Shown piece by piece: positions 18,195 through 26,759 of a stretch of 64,000 bases of DNA (position 1 is its first letter; every line of letters begins with the position of its first letter). A program made the translations under genes and the position numbers. Below the pieces are notes generated by a model, which was not told the origin of the DNA, ran no database searches, and saw only the letters and a list, made by a program, of their open reading frames with translations. The stretch is from contig NZ_CP061038.1 of the NCBI RefSeq assembly GCF_014490665.1, positions 1,550,001 through 1,614,000 of the forward strand, in the 5' to 3' direction. This DNA is from Sphingomonas alpina. Lineage in GTDB: Bacteria > Pseudomonadota > Alphaproteobacteria > Sphingomonadales > Sphingomonadaceae.

Positions 18195-18718
18195 AGCGCG
18201 CGGTAATCTGGCTGCCATTGGTGGGGTTCGCGTTGCTGTTCGCCGTCGTCGCGAGCGGCCTGATCCGGCCCGCTGATCGCACTGTGCGCTCGGCACTGAT
18301 CGGCCAGAAGCTGCCGACCTTCTCCCTGCCCGCAATGGTGCCGGACAAGCCGGGGCTCGGCAGCGCGGTATTCGGTCAGGGCCAGCCGCGATTGCTCAAT
18401 GTCTTCGCCAGCTGGTGCGTGCCATGCATCGCCGAGGCGCCGCAACTGATGAAGCTCAAACAGATGGGTGTGCCGATCGATGCCATTGCGATTCGCGATA
18501 CAACCCCGGCGATTCAAGCGTTTCTGAAGCGCAACGGCGATCCCTATCAACGCATCGGCAACGACGCGGAGAGTTCGGTGCAACTGGCGCTTGGCTCGTC
18601 AGGTGTGCCGGAGACCTTCGTCATCGACGGCCAGGGCCGCGTAGTGAAACAGCATGTCGGCGATATCCGCGCTGACGACATTCCCGAAATTCTTGCCGCG
18701 TTGCAGTCGGCGCGATGA
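18191..18718 (+). CDS. ccmG: Thiol:disulfide interchange protein CcmG/DsbE
   Basis: A membrane-anchored periplasmic thioredoxin-like protein of 175 residues that reduces apocytochrome c cysteines. An N-terminal anchor (LPLVGFALLFAVVASGLI) precedes the thioredoxin fold with active site WCVPC in VFASWCVPCIAEAP. The cis-Pro region reads GSSGVPETFVID. ATG 18191 overlaps the ccmF stop. The stop overlaps ATG 18715 of ccmH. Confidence 0.95.
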   Translation: MKRAVIWLPLVGFALLFAVVASGLIRPADRTVRSALIGQKLPTFSLPAMVPDKPGLGSAVFGQGQPRLLNVFASWCVPCIAEAPQLMKLKQMGVPIDAIAIRDTTPAIQAFLKRNGDPYQRIGNDAESSVQLALGSSGVPETFVIDGQGRVVKQHVGDIRADDIPEILAALQSAR

Positions 18719-19275
18719 TTCGATCCGCGACCATATTTTCTCACGGCTTCCCCGGCGAAGGCCGGGGCCCAGTCGAGATGTCGGATGTAACGACCCGCAG
18801 CGCGCAGCCAAGGCCGTTTCCCAACTGGGCCCCGGCCTTCGCCGGGGAAGCGTTCATAAAGAAGATCTGGGTGACGATCTTTGCTGTACTGGCATTGCTC
18901 GCCGCCCCTCCGGCTCACGCTGACAGCGCCTTGCCGCCGGCATCGCTTGCCAACACCCAGCTCAAGGACCCGGCCAAGGAAGCCCAGGCCAGGGCGTTGA
19001 TGGCGACCTTGCGCTGCCTGGTGTGTCAGGGACAGGCCATCTCCGACAGTGATGCCGACATGGCCGGCGACATGCGCTCGCTGGTGCGTCGTCGTATCGC
19101 CGCCGGCGAAAGCCCCGAGCAAGTCCGCAAATGGCTGATCGCGCGCTATGGCGACTATGTGACCTATGATCCGCCGCTCAGCGCTGTGACCGCGCCCTTG
19201 TGGCTGATGCCGCTGGTGCTGCTGGCGATCGGCGGTTGGCTCGCGCGCGGGTCGTTCAAGCGCCGGCGCGGCTGA
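18715..19275 (+). CDS. ccmH: CcmH (CcmL-type) apocytochrome thiol protein carrying an in-frame repeat insertion
   Basis: A periplasmic, membrane-anchored protein with the redox motif LRCLVCQGQ (CxxC), followed by the family pattern SDADMAGDMRSLVRRRI and a C-terminal membrane helix (LWLMPLVLLAIGGWLA). ATG 18715 overlaps the ccmG stop. The first ~45 residues are abnormal. After MIRSATIFSHG comes FPGEGRGPVE, an unrelated stretch, and WAPAFAGEA, all encoded by a 104-nt palindromic repeat (18747-18850). Only then does the signal-like KKIWVTIFAVLALLAAPPAHA begin. The repeat keeps the frame open. Native initiation near the signal peptide is possible (GTG 18871), but no good ribosome site is seen there. 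Confidence 0.92.
   Translation: MIRSATIFSHGFPGEGRGPVEMSDVTTRSAQPRPFPNWAPAFAGEAFIKKIWVTIFAVLALLAAPPAHADSALPPASLANTQLKDPAKEAQARALMATLRCLVCQGQAISDSDADMAGDMRSLVRRRIAAGESPEQVRKWLIARYGDYVTYDPPLSAVTAPLWLMPLVLLAIGGWLARGSFKRRRG
18747..18850. repeat. 104-nt palindromic repeat inside ccmH, copy A
   Basis: Two perfect 27-base inverted arms (18747-18773 and 18824-18850; core CCCCGGCGAAGGCCGGGG) flank a 50-base loop. A second, partly degraded copy lies at 25550-25648 in an intergenic gap. This is the common sphingomonad type of dispersed palindrome, but here it lies within a coding sequence, at the 5' end of ccmH. Confidence 0.9.
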
Positions 19276-19913
19276 TGGGCTGGGTGATCCTTGCTGCGAT
19301 TGCCGGCGGTGCGGCGCTGCTGCTGTGGCGCATTGGCGTCTCGCGTGAACTCTGGTCGTTCATCGGATCCGCGCTGGTGCTCGGCGCGGCCGGCTATGCG
19401 CTGCAGGGCCGGCCCTTGCTGGCGGGCACGCCGGTCGAGGCGAATGCGCGGCCGATCGCGGTCGACGCTGGTCTGGTCGAGCTGCGTGAATCGATGGTCG
19501 GGCGGTTGCGCGCCGATACGGCTTATCTGACCGCGGCGGACGGCATGACTCGCGTTGGCGATACCGAGAGCGCGGTGCGCGCGATTCTTGGTGGCCTGCG
19601 TCGCTATCCCGATAGCCTGGCGCTCTGGACCGGTCTCGGTACTTCGCTTGCGCTGCACGATGGCGGGCAGGTGTCGCCCACCGCGCTGTTCGCCTTTGCC
19701 CAGGCCGCACGGCTCGCCCCAAAACATCCGGCACCGCCCTTTTTCACTGGTCTGGCCTATATTCGCGCAGGCAATTTCGCCCAGGCTCGACCCTATTGGG
19801 CCCGCGCATTGGCGCTGACGCCGGCAAAAATCTCCTACCGGCCGGAATTGGCCTATCGGCTGGCGCTGCTCGATCGCCTGCTGGCGGACGCGGATCAGGC
19901 TACGCCGCGCTGA
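19275..19913 (+). CDS. ccmI: CcmI/CycH-like TPR protein
   Basis: A 212-residue membrane-anchored protein with two N-terminal helices (VILAAIAGGAALLLWR; LWSFIGSALVLGAAGYAL) and TPR-like repeats after about residue 85 (GDTESAVRAILGGLRRYPDS; AFAQAARLAPKHPAPPFFTG). CcmI proteins hold apocytochrome c for the CcmFH lyase. ATG 19275 overlaps the ccmH stop, and it closes the operon. It is shorter than some CcmI proteins, so only the TPR part is firmly recognised. Confidence 0.82.
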   Translation: MGWVILAAIAGGAALLLWRIGVSRELWSFIGSALVLGAAGYALQGRPLLAGTPVEANARPIAVDAGLVELRESMVGRLRADTAYLTAADGMTRVGDTESAVRAILGGLRRYPDSLALWTGLGTSLALHDGGQVSPTALFAFAQAARLAPKHPAPPFFTGLAYIRAGNFAQARPYWARALALTPAKISYRPELAYRLALLDRLLADADQATPR

Positions 19914-19988
19914 TTTCGGGCATGGATGCCCGGTAGGACCCGCGGCTCCGCACGGTGTATGCTTGGCCGCTCGAAGAGCTGATTTCTT

Positions 19989-20147
19989 CAGCTAAGTATA
20001 TGACAATAAACGAATTATATAAGCGCCGTCTAATGCCGTGATGAGGAGATATGTTACATCTCTGGTGTAACATATCTCCTGCGCGCGTCCCCGCAATCCT
20101 GTCACCTGCAACGATTCAACCATCGTACCGGATCGGGCATGTCATCG
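19989..20147 (+). repeat. 159-nt repeat element, copy 2
   Basis: Gapless homologue of 2055-2213. It has the AT-rich box (CAGCTAAGTATATGA, AACGAATTATA), a 20-base spacer, GATGA, then a 15-bp perfect hairpin (AGGAGATATGTTACA 20044-20058; partner 20066-20080; 7-nt loop). The conserved tail follows (GTCACC, CGATTCA, GGATCGGGCATG). Two central base pairs differ from copy 1 in a compensating way. Confidence 0.75.
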
Positions 20148-20161
20148 CTTGCCGGACATGA
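20051..20161 (+). CDS. Candidate small protein (36 aa) inside repeat copy 2
   Basis: ATG 20051 lies in the hairpin arm. The peptide is MLHLWCNISPARVPAIL followed by SPATIQP and IGHVIACRT. Compared with 2032-2151 the aligned codons keep M, H, C, ISPA, SPA, IQ, P, IGH and I, with synonymous third-base changes at His, Pro, Ala and Gln. No function is recognised, and the start site is poor as DNA (GGAG two bases from ATG). If real, it is a family of very short conserved proteins. Confidence 0.35.
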   Translation: MLHLWCNISPARVPAILSPATIQPSYRIGHVIACRT

Positions 20162-20417
20162 ACCGGCGCGTAGGTTCTGCTCTTTCTCATGGCCGTGAAG
20201 CGTCGGGCGCAAGCCCCTGTTTCGATCGAACCGGCCTCGTCATCCCACCAAAGCGGGGATCCCACTGCCTTGCCCGCGCTCAGAAAAGGAAGCGGGAGTC
20301 GCGCTTTCGCGGAAATGGCAGAGAGGTCTGCTCAAAGTCATCTGACTCAAGTACAGAAACAAGCTCCATGGCCCGGGGGCTCCCACAAAGGCGGAAGCCC
20401 CGAGTCCGGCCGGGATA

Positions 20418-21524
20418 TTACGCGCTCCATGCCTCGAACGGCAGGTCGAGCGCGTCGGCGACGGCCTGGTGACGGATCTTGCCGTTCGACACATTCAAGC
20501 CATTGGCGAGGTGCGGATCGGCCGCCATCGCCTTTTCCGCGCCGAGGCTCGCCAGCTTCAGCACGAAGGGGAGGGTGGCATTGTTGAGCGCGAACGTGCT
20601 GGTACGCGCGACCGCGCCCGGCATGTTGGCGACGCAATAATGGATCACGCCGTCGACTTCGAACACCGGGTTGTCATGTGTCGTCGCATGGCTGGTTTCG
20701 AAGCAGCCGCCCTGGTCGATCGCGATATCGACCAGCACCGACCCGCGCTTCATCGTCTTGAGCATCTCGCGCGTGACGAGCTTGGGAGCGGCGGCACCAG
20801 GCACCAGTACCGCGCCGATCACGAGGTGCGCGTTCTTCACCGCCGAAGCGATCGCCGCCTTGGAGGCATAGGCCGTCTTGATCTGGCTCGAGAAGAACAT
20901 GTCGAGTTCCGCGAGGCGGGCGTTCGAAATGTCGTAGATCGTCACGTCGGCGCGCATGCCGACCGCCATCTGCGCCGCGTTGACGCCGGAGACACCGCCA
21001 CCAAGGATCGCGACCCGGGCAGGGGCCACGCCGGGCACGCCGCCGAGCAGGACGCCACGGCCGCCCTGTTCCTTTTCGAGATAATGCGCGCCGACCTGGA
21101 TCGACATGCGGCCGGCGACTTCCGACATCGGCTTGAGCAGCGGCAGCGAGCGGTCATTGGCGGTGACCGTTTCATAGGCGATGCAGGTCGCGCCCGACTT
21201 GATCAGCCCCTCGGCCTGCGCCTTGTCGGCGGCGAGGTGGAGATAGGTGAAGAGCAGATGGCGTGATTCGAGCAGCGCGATCTCGCTTGGCTGCGGCTCT
21301 TTCACCTTCACGATCATGTCCGACTGCGCAAACACGCTGGCGGCGTCGGGCAGGATCGTCGCACCGGCGTCGATATAGTCCTGGTCCTCGAAATCGATAC
21401 CGAGACCGGCACCGGTCTGCACCACGACGCTATGGCCGAGCGCGGTCAGTTCCGACACCGACGGCGGCGTCAGACCGACGCGATATTCGTGATTCTTGAT
21501 TTCCTTGGGGACACCGACACGCAT
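20418..21524 (-). CDS. ald: Alanine dehydrogenase
   Basis: A cytosolic NAD-dependent enzyme (368 residues) that interconverts L-alanine and pyruvate plus ammonia. The N-terminal catalytic domain starts MRVGVPKEIKNHEYRVGLTP. Key residues sit in IVKVKEPQ and FTYLHLA, and the Rossmann motif reads VAILGGGVSGVNAAQMA. The C-terminal part has NMPGAVARTSTFALNNATLP. Length and motifs are standard. An Lrp/AsnC regulator is divergently transcribed 134 bases away and probably controls it. Confidence 0.97.
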   Translation of the reverse strand: MRVGVPKEIKNHEYRVGLTPPSVSELTALGHSVVVQTGAGLGIDFEDQDYIDAGATILPDAASVFAQSDMIVKVKEPQPSEIALLESRHLLFTYLHLAADKAQAEGLIKSGATCIAYETVTANDRSLPLLKPMSEVAGRMSIQVGAHYLEKEQGGRGVLLGGVPGVAPARVAILGGGVSGVNAAQMAVGMRADVTIYDISNARLAELDMFFSSQIKTAYASKAAIASAVKNAHLVIGAVLVPGAAAPKLVTREMLKTMKRGSVLVDIAIDQGGCFETSHATTHDNPVFEVDGVIHYCVANMPGAVARTSTFALNNATLPFVLKLASLGAEKAMAADPHLANGLNVSNGKIRHQAVADALDLPFEAWSA

Positions 21525-21658
21525 GGCGAAACTCTCCGGATCGAATTGTTATGGCGCATCATACTGCGTTCCGGGCCTCAAATCTCTGCAAATTACCATG
21601 GCTAAACAGGGGCTGATTGCATACATTGCCGGTGTGGTCGGGATATTGAACGGAAAAT

Positions 21659-22135
21659 ATGCAACTTAACCGAATAGACTCGGCGATATTGCAACTGCTC
21701 GCTGCCGACGCGCGGGCATCGGTCAGCAGCATCGCCGCTCAGGTCGGCCTATCGCAATCGGCCTGTACCCGTCGCATCCAGGCGCTCGAGTCGTCGGGGC
21801 ATATCCTCGGCTATGGCGCGCATCTCGGCCATCGGCGGCTTGGCTTTCGGGTGACTGCGCTGGTCGACATCACGCTTGGCACGCAGGTCGAGGAGGATCT
21901 CGCCCAGTTCGAACGCGCGGTGGCGGCGATCGATGGAATTGTCGAATGCGCGCTGGTTTCCGGCGCGCAGGATTATCGGCTGAAAATCATCTGTCGCGAC
22001 CTCGACGATTATGAGCGCATGCATCGCGAACATCTCGGCCGCTTGCCCGGCGTGAACACGATCAGCAGCAGCTTCGTGCTTCGCTCCGTCCCGACACGGG
22101 GCGAGGCGGACGCCTTGTTCGCCGGCGCGGCATGA
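21659..22135 (+). CDS. Lrp/AsnC-family transcriptional regulator
   Basis: A 158-residue regulator. It has an N-terminal winged helix-turn-helix (residues about 6-55, DSAILQLLAADARASVSSIA, QVGLSQSACTRRIQALES) and a C-terminal RAM ligand domain (ALVSGAQDYRLKIICRDLDD). Such proteins sense amino acids. Being divergent from ald, it is likely the alanine- or leucine-responsive activator of alanine dehydrogenase, by analogy with other ald-adjacent Lrp proteins. Confidence 0.93.
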   Translation: MQLNRIDSAILQLLAADARASVSSIAAQVGLSQSACTRRIQALESSGHILGYGAHLGHRRLGFRVTALVDITLGTQVEEDLAQFERAVAAIDGIVECALVSGAQDYRLKIICRDLDDYERMHREHLGRLPGVNTISSSFVLRSVPTRGEADALFAGAA

Positions 22136-22249
22136 CCATATATTGCGGCCTTACCCCGCGCGTGATAGGCGCGCCACGCAACCGGCTAGGCGTCGGTCGC
22201 GTTTGGCCAAGATGCGATTGATGCAAATCCCGATCAGAGTGCTGCCCCG

Positions 22250-24184
22250 GTGACCACCGGTTCCCCTGAAATCGTCGCTGAACCGGGCGCCGACCTTGTC
22301 GGTGCGCCGGCGGCGCATTGCCATGGCCCCGACGGCATCATCAAGCTGTCGCTCGGCGCGATCGGTGTGGTGTTCGGCGATATCGGCACCAGTCCTCTCT
22401 ACGCCTTTCGCGAGACCTTTGCGGGGCATCACCCGCTGGCCGTCGATGCGTTCCATATCATGGGCGTGGTCAGCCTGATGTTCTGGTCGATGATGCTGGT
22501 CGTGACGGTCAAATATGTCAGCATCATCATGCGCGCCGACAATAAGGGGGAGGGCGGCAGTCTCGCTTTGCTCGCCCTGGTGTCAGGCAAGACCAAGACC
22601 AAGCGCTGGACAGCCGGCATCGTCCTGCTCGGCGTGTTCGCCACCGCGCTGTTCTACGGCGACAGCATGATCACTCCGGCAGTGACCGTCCTCGGCGCGG
22701 TCGAGGGGTTGGCGATCGCCGCGCCGGGCCTGGGCGGGCTGGTGTTACCGATCGCGGTGGTCATCCTCGTCGCGCTCTTCTCGATCCAGCGCAGCGGCAC
22801 GTCGAAAATCGGCCTGTTCTTCGGCCCCGTCATGCTGCTCTACTTCGCGGTCATTGCCACGCTCGGCGTGCTCAGTGTCGTCAAGACGCCCGATATCCTC
22901 TGGGCCCTGTCGCCGCATTATGCGGTCGAGTTCTTCCTCTACGATCCGGTCCGCGCCTTCCTGGCGCTTGGCTCGGTGGTGCTGGCGGTGACCGGTGCAG
23001 AGGCGCTTTATGCCGATATGGGGCATTTCGGGCGCAACCCGATCCGCGTTTCCTGGCTGTTCTTCGTGCTGCCGGCGCTGATCCTCAATTATATGGGGCA
23101 GGGCGCGATGTTGATGCGCGACGGCACCCCCGCGCTGGCCAGCCCGTTCTACCTGCTCGCGCCTGAGTATCTGCAGCTGCCGCTGGTGCTGCTCGCCACC
23201 GCCGCGGCGGTGATCGCGAGCCAGGCCGTGATCACCGGCGCCTTCTCGGTCACGCAACAGGCAATCCAGCTTGGCTTCATCCCGCGGCTGCGCATCGAAC
23301 ACACCAGCGCCTCGACTGCGGGGCAAATCTACATCCCGCTGGTCAACTGGCTGTTGATGGCCATGGTCCTGCTGCTGGTGCTGGCGTTCCGCTCCTCCGC
23401 CAACCTCACCTCGGCCTATGGCATCGCGGTGACCGGCGCGATGATGATCGATACCTGCCTGCTCGGCGTCGTGCTGTTCCGGCTGTGGAACTGGCCCGCC
23501 TATTACGCCGTCCCGCTGCTGGCCGTCCTATTCCTGGTCGATGGTGCCTATTTCGCCGCCAACCTGACCAAGGTTCCCGATGGCGGCTGGTTCCCGCTGC
23601 TCATCGGCCTGATCATCTTCACCTTGCTGACCACCTGGGCCAAGGGCCGCAAGCTGATGATCGAGCGGATGCGCGAGGGCGCGATGCCGATCAAGGTGTT
23701 CATCCAGTCCGCCGCGACCTCGGCCACGCGCGTGCCCGGCACCGCGGTGTTCATGACCTCGTCGCCCGAGGGCGTGCCGCATGCCCTGCTGCACAATCTC
23801 AAGCACAACAAGGTGCTGCACGAGCGTATCATCCTGCTCACCATCAAGATCATGGACGAGCCTTATTATCCCGATGGCGGCCGCTGCCATCTCGAGGATC
23901 TGGATCAGGGGTTCCACCGCATGGTGCTGAAATACGGCTTCATGCAGGAGCCCGACGTGCCGGCGGCGCTGGCCCGCATCCACCAGTGCGGCGCTGATTT
24001 CCGCATGATGGACACCAGCTTCTTCCTGTCGCGCCAGACGCTGCTGCTGTCGGCCCGGCCGGGCATGATGGTTTGGCGCGAAAAGCTCTTCGCCTGGATG
24101 TTGCGCAATGCGGAAAGCGCGATGGAGTTCTTCCGCTTGCCGACCAATCGCGTGGTCGAACTGGGCAGTCAGGTCGAGATTTGA
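22250..24184 (+). CDS. kup: Kup-family potassium uptake protein
   Basis: A 644-residue K+/H+ symporter. The N-terminal membrane part (about residues 25-470) shows the family signature [19 protein letters not shown], then [19 protein letters not shown] and [14 protein letters not shown]. The hydrophilic C-terminal domain follows ([20 protein letters not shown]). The GTG start at 22250 has no strong ribosome site but gives the usual N-terminal length. The stop overlaps the next gene. Confidence 0.95.
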   Translation: MTTGSPEIVAEPGADLVGAPAAHCHGPDGIIKLSLGAIGVVFGDIGTSPLYAFRETFAGHHPLAVDAFHIMGVVSLMFWSMMLVVTVKYVSIIMRADNKGEGGSLALLALVSGKTKTKRWTAGIVLLGVFATALFYGDSMITPAVTVLGAVEGLAIAAPGLGGLVLPIAVVILVALFSIQRSGTSKIGLFFGPVMLLYFAVIATLGVLSVVKTPDILWALSPHYAVEFFLYDPVRAFLALGSVVLAVTGAEALYADMGHFGRNPIRVSWLFFVLPALILNYMGQGAMLMRDGTPALASPFYLLAPEYLQLPLVLLATAAAVIASQAVITGAFSVTQQAIQLGFIPRLRIEHTSASTAGQIYIPLVNWLLMAMVLLLVLAFRSSANLTSAYGIAVTGAMMIDTCLLGVVLFRLWNWPAYYAVPLLAVLFLVDGAYFAANLTKVPDGGWFPLLIGLIIFTLLTTWAKGRKLMIERMREGAMPIKVFIQSAATSATRVPGTAVFMTSSPEGVPHALLHNLKHNKVLHERIILLTIKIMDEPYYPDGGRCHLEDLDQGFHRMVLKYGFMQEPDVPAALARIHQCGADFRMMDTSFFLSRQTLLLSARPGMMVWREKLFAWMLRNAESAMEFFRLPTNRVVELGSQVEI

Positions 24185-24690
24185 GCGCTCCGGCGCCGAT
24201 CATAGTGACCGCACTGTTCGGGAAGCAGGATACGGCCTATTTCGACGCCTTGCGTCGCGCCCATTTCCCGGCCGAACGCAATCAGTTACCGGCACATCTG
24301 ACGATGTTCCATCATCTAAGCCCGTCGCTCGAAGCCGAGCTCCGGCAGCGGCTGACAAATGAGACGCGCGGCGTTCGCCCGCCGCCGGCGCGAATCGCCG
24401 GTTTGATGTCGCTGGGCAAGGGCGTGGCGTTCCGTATCGAATCACCGGAACTCGCAGATATCCGCGACAGGCTGGCCGATAGTTTTGCCGCGATGCTGAC
24501 GCCGCAGGATGCGGTCGGGTGGCGGCCGCACGTCACGATTCAGAACAAGGTCACGCCGGCTGAGGCCAAGGCGCTGCAGGCGGCGCTGGCGCTGGATTTC
24601 TGCCCACGCCCGGTCGCGATCGCCGGTCTGGCGAGCTGGTGGTATCGCGGCGGCCCATGGGAACCGCTGTCGCGTCATATGTTCGCTTGA
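24181..24690 (+). CDS. 2'-5' RNA ligase superfamily (2H phosphoesterase) protein
   Basis: A small soluble protein of 169 residues with the two H-x-T motifs of the 2H phosphoesterases, AHLTMF near residue 39 and PHVTIQ near residue 117. TTG 24181 overlaps the kup stop. GTG 24205 is an alternative, and both keep the fold intact. Family members act on cyclic phosphates or 2'-5' RNA linkages; the physiological substrate here is unknown. Confidence 0.82.
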   Translation: MSAPAPIIVTALFGKQDTAYFDALRRAHFPAERNQLPAHLTMFHHLSPSLEAELRQRLTNETRGVRPPPARIAGLMSLGKGVAFRIESPELADIRDRLADSFAAMLTPQDAVGWRPHVTIQNKVTPAEAKALQAALALDFCPRPVAIAGLASWWYRGGPWEPLSRHMFA

Positions 24691-24746
24691 CCCTTTCCGC
24701 GCGCGTTCCTATAGCCCGCGCCTCGCGAGTGAAGCGGCCTCTTTGG

Positions 24747-24823
24747 GGCGGAGTAGCTCAGCTGGTTAGAGCACGGGAATCATAATCCTGGGGTCGGGGG
24801 TTCAAGTCCCTCCTCCGCTACCA
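24747..24823 (+). tRNA. tRNA-Met (anticodon CAT, elongator type)
   Basis: Acceptor GGCGGAG with CTCCGCT, D arm GCTCAGCTGGTTAGAGC, anticodon loop AATCATAAT (CAT), T arm GGGGGTTCAAGTCCCTC and encoded ACCA. It lacks the C1-A72 mismatch and the GC-only anticodon stem of the initiator, so it is an elongator Met tRNA (a lysidine-modified Ile2 cannot be fully excluded). Confidence 0.95.
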
Positions 24824-24845
24824 CTCGCGAGCCTTTCAAATCAGG

Positions 24846-25478
24846 TCATGGCAGGCGCCGCGCGGTCCGGATCAGGATCGGCGGGACGAGCATCTGCCCC
24901 TTCATCACGCCTTCGCCGGCAGTCGGCGAGGGCGTTGCGTCGAGCACGCGGATCACCACATCCATGCCCTCCACGACATGGCCAAACGCGGCATAGCCGA
25001 GATTGTCCCCCGGCTGGCTTGGATCGGCATCGAGCGACGGCTGATCGCCGACCATGATGGTGAAGTCGCCGGTCGCCGTGCCTGGGGCATAGCGCGCGGT
25101 CGAGATCGTGCCGCTGAGATGTTTCACGCCGGTCTGGGTGGTCGGCTCATGTTTGATCGGTGGAAGGACGCGCTTGGGAGCATTCTGCACCCCGAACTGG
25201 ACGAAGCCGAACGCCGCCTGCACCTTCACCGTGCGATAAAAGCCGATCCCGTCGAGCCGCTTCTGGTCGACATAGCGCAGGAAATTGGCCGTGGTGACCG
25301 GCGCACGCTCCTTTTCGAGCTCCAGCACGATACGGCCCTGATCCGTTTCAAGCACCACGCGCACCGTGGCGGGTGCTGGGGAAGGGGCTGGAGCAGGCTT
25401 GGGCGGCGGCGTGGTTTGCGCTTGAGCGATGACTGAAGCCGTAAGCGCCAGTGTCAGGAAGGTCGTTCGGAACAGCAT
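24846..25478 (-). CDS. Periplasmic peptidyl-prolyl cis-trans isomerase, cyclophilin type
   Basis: A 210-residue exported protein. It has a signal peptide (MLFRTTFLTLALTASVIAQA), a Pro/Ala-rich linker and a cyclophilin domain (TDQGRIVLELEKERAPVTTA, NFLRYVDQKRLDGIGFYRT, FGHVVEGMDVV). The usual catalytic FHRVI and QGGD motifs are changed to FYRTV and FVQFG, so the enzyme may be a divergent or low-activity form. This divergence is common in one alphaproteobacterial cyclophilin group. It stands alone, downstream of a palindromic repeat. Confidence 0.88.
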   Translation of the reverse strand: MLFRTTFLTLALTASVIAQAQTTPPPKPAPAPSPAPATVRVVLETDQGRIVLELEKERAPVTTANFLRYVDQKRLDGIGFYRTVKVQAAFGFVQFGVQNAPKRVLPPIKHEPTTQTGVKHLSGTISTARYAPGTATGDFTIMVGDQPSLDADPSQPGDNLGYAAFGHVVEGMDVVIRVLDATPSPTAGEGVMKGQMLVPPILIRTARRLP

Positions 25479-25549
25479 CTCAGATCCTCGCCGTCGATTT
25501 CGTGCCGCTTATATCGTGGACCTGCCCGATCGCACCGGCAATTCTTCTT

Positions 25550-25648
25550 GCTTCCCCGGCGAAGGCCCAGTCGTGAAGCGGGTTGTAACTGCTGCTGCCC
25601 TTCGCAACCTCTACCTTCCCAGCTGGGCCCCGGCCTTCGCCGGGGAAC
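25550..25648. repeat. Palindromic repeat, copy B (degraded)
   Basis: Same family as 18747-18850. The left arm has lost CGGGG (CTTCCCCGGCGAAGGCCCAGT), while the right arm is intact (GCTGGGCCCCGGCCTTCGCCGGGGAA). It lies between the cyclophilin start and trxB, so it sits in or near promoter sequence without entering a gene. Confidence 0.85.
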
Positions 25649-25791
25649 GGCTATAGATTGGAATAATGCGCCCAATTGCATCTAGGGCGAGGACAAGAAT
25701 CGATAGGCTTCCCCCTGCGCCATCACCTCCCATGTTGCATTGGAACGCAGGCGCGCCCTAGAAGCGCGGCTTCGCCAGAACGGACGCTTTC

Positions 25792-26757
25792 ATGACCACC
25801 CACACGACCAAGATGCTTATCCTCGGCTCCGGCCCTGCCGGCCTTTCCGCCGCCATCTACGGCGCGCGCGCCGGCATGGCGCCGATCGTCGTGCAGGGTA
25901 TCCAGCCGGGCGGCCAGCTGACCACCACCACCGATGTCGAGAATTATCCGGGCTTTGCCGATGTGATCCAGGGTCCGTGGCTGATGGAGCAGATGCAGGC
26001 CCAGGCCGAGCATGTCGGCACGCGCCTGATGTGGGACACGATCGTCGAGGTCGACCTGACCCGCCGCCCGTTCCGGCTGATCGGCGATGGCGGGGATGTC
26101 TATGAGGGCGATGTACTGGTCATCGCGACCGGTGCGCAGGCCAAATGGCTCGGGCTCGACAGTGAAGACCTGCTCAAGGGCAAGGGTGTCAGCGCCTGCG
26201 CGACCTGTGACGGCTTCTTCTATCGCGGCAAGCGCGTCGCCGTGATCGGCGGCGGCAACACCGCGGTCGAAGAAGCGCTGTACCTGACCAACCATTCGCC
26301 CGACGTGACGCTGATCCACCGCCGCGACAGTTTCCGCGCGGAGAAGATCCTCCAGGACCGGCTGTTCGCGCACAAGGGCATCAAGGTGCTGTGGAACAAG
26401 GAAGTCGACGGCTTCGTCGATGGCGGCGGCACCGCCGGCCTGGTCGGCATCGATCTGCGCGATACGGTGACCGGGGAGATTTCGCGTGTCGATGTCGAGG
26501 GCGGCTTTGTCGCGATCGGGCATCATCCGGCAACCGAATTGTTCCGCGGTCATCTCGCGCTCGATTCGGATGGCTATATCGCGGTCGAGACGGGCACTAC
26601 GCGGACCAGCGTGCCCGGGGTGTTCGCCTGTGGTGACGTGATGGACAAGGTTTATCGCCAGGCCGTCACGGCGGCGGGCACCGGATGCATGGCGGCACTG
26701 GATGCCGAGCGCTTCCTGGCGACGGCTGAGTTCGAGGTCGCCGAAGCGGCCGAGTGA
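25792..26757 (+). CDS. trxB: Thioredoxin-disulfide reductase
   Basis: An NADPH-dependent flavoenzyme (321 residues) that reduces thioredoxin. The FAD motif is LGSGPAGLSAAIYGARAG, the redox cysteines are C136 and C139 in ACATCDGFF, and the NADPH motif is VIGGGNTAVEEALYL. The C-terminal FAD region reads GVFACGDVMDKVYRQAVTAA. All motifs are intact and the length is standard. Confidence 0.98.
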   Translation: MTTHTTKMLILGSGPAGLSAAIYGARAGMAPIVVQGIQPGGQLTTTTDVENYPGFADVIQGPWLMEQMQAQAEHVGTRLMWDTIVEVDLTRRPFRLIGDGGDVYEGDVLVIATGAQAKWLGLDSEDLLKGKGVSACATCDGFFYRGKRVAVIGGGNTAVEEALYLTNHSPDVTLIHRRDSFRAEKILQDRLFAHKGIKVLWNKEVDGFVDGGGTAGLVGIDLRDTVTGEISRVDVEGGFVAIGHHPATELFRGHLALDSDGYIAVETGTTRTSVPGVFACGDVMDKVYRQAVTAAGTGCMAALDAERFLATAEFEVAEAAE

Positions 26758-26759
26758 GG

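Larger units (their letters stand above)
19914..20417. other. Convergent intergenic region after the ccm operon
   Basis: These 504 bases lie between the ends of ccmI and ald. They hold repeat element copy 2 with its small ORF (19989-20161). They also hold two partial sphingomonad palindromes: about 20238-20265 (CATCCC/GGGGAT) and 20375-20401 (GGGGGCT/AGCCCC). The latter lies just past the ald stop and could act as a terminator, though no T run follows. No other gene is convincing. Confidence 0.7.

Noticed and set aside
24747..24823. tRNA-Met as the initiator
   Set aside because: No C1-A72 mismatch and no run of three G-C pairs in the anticodon stem.
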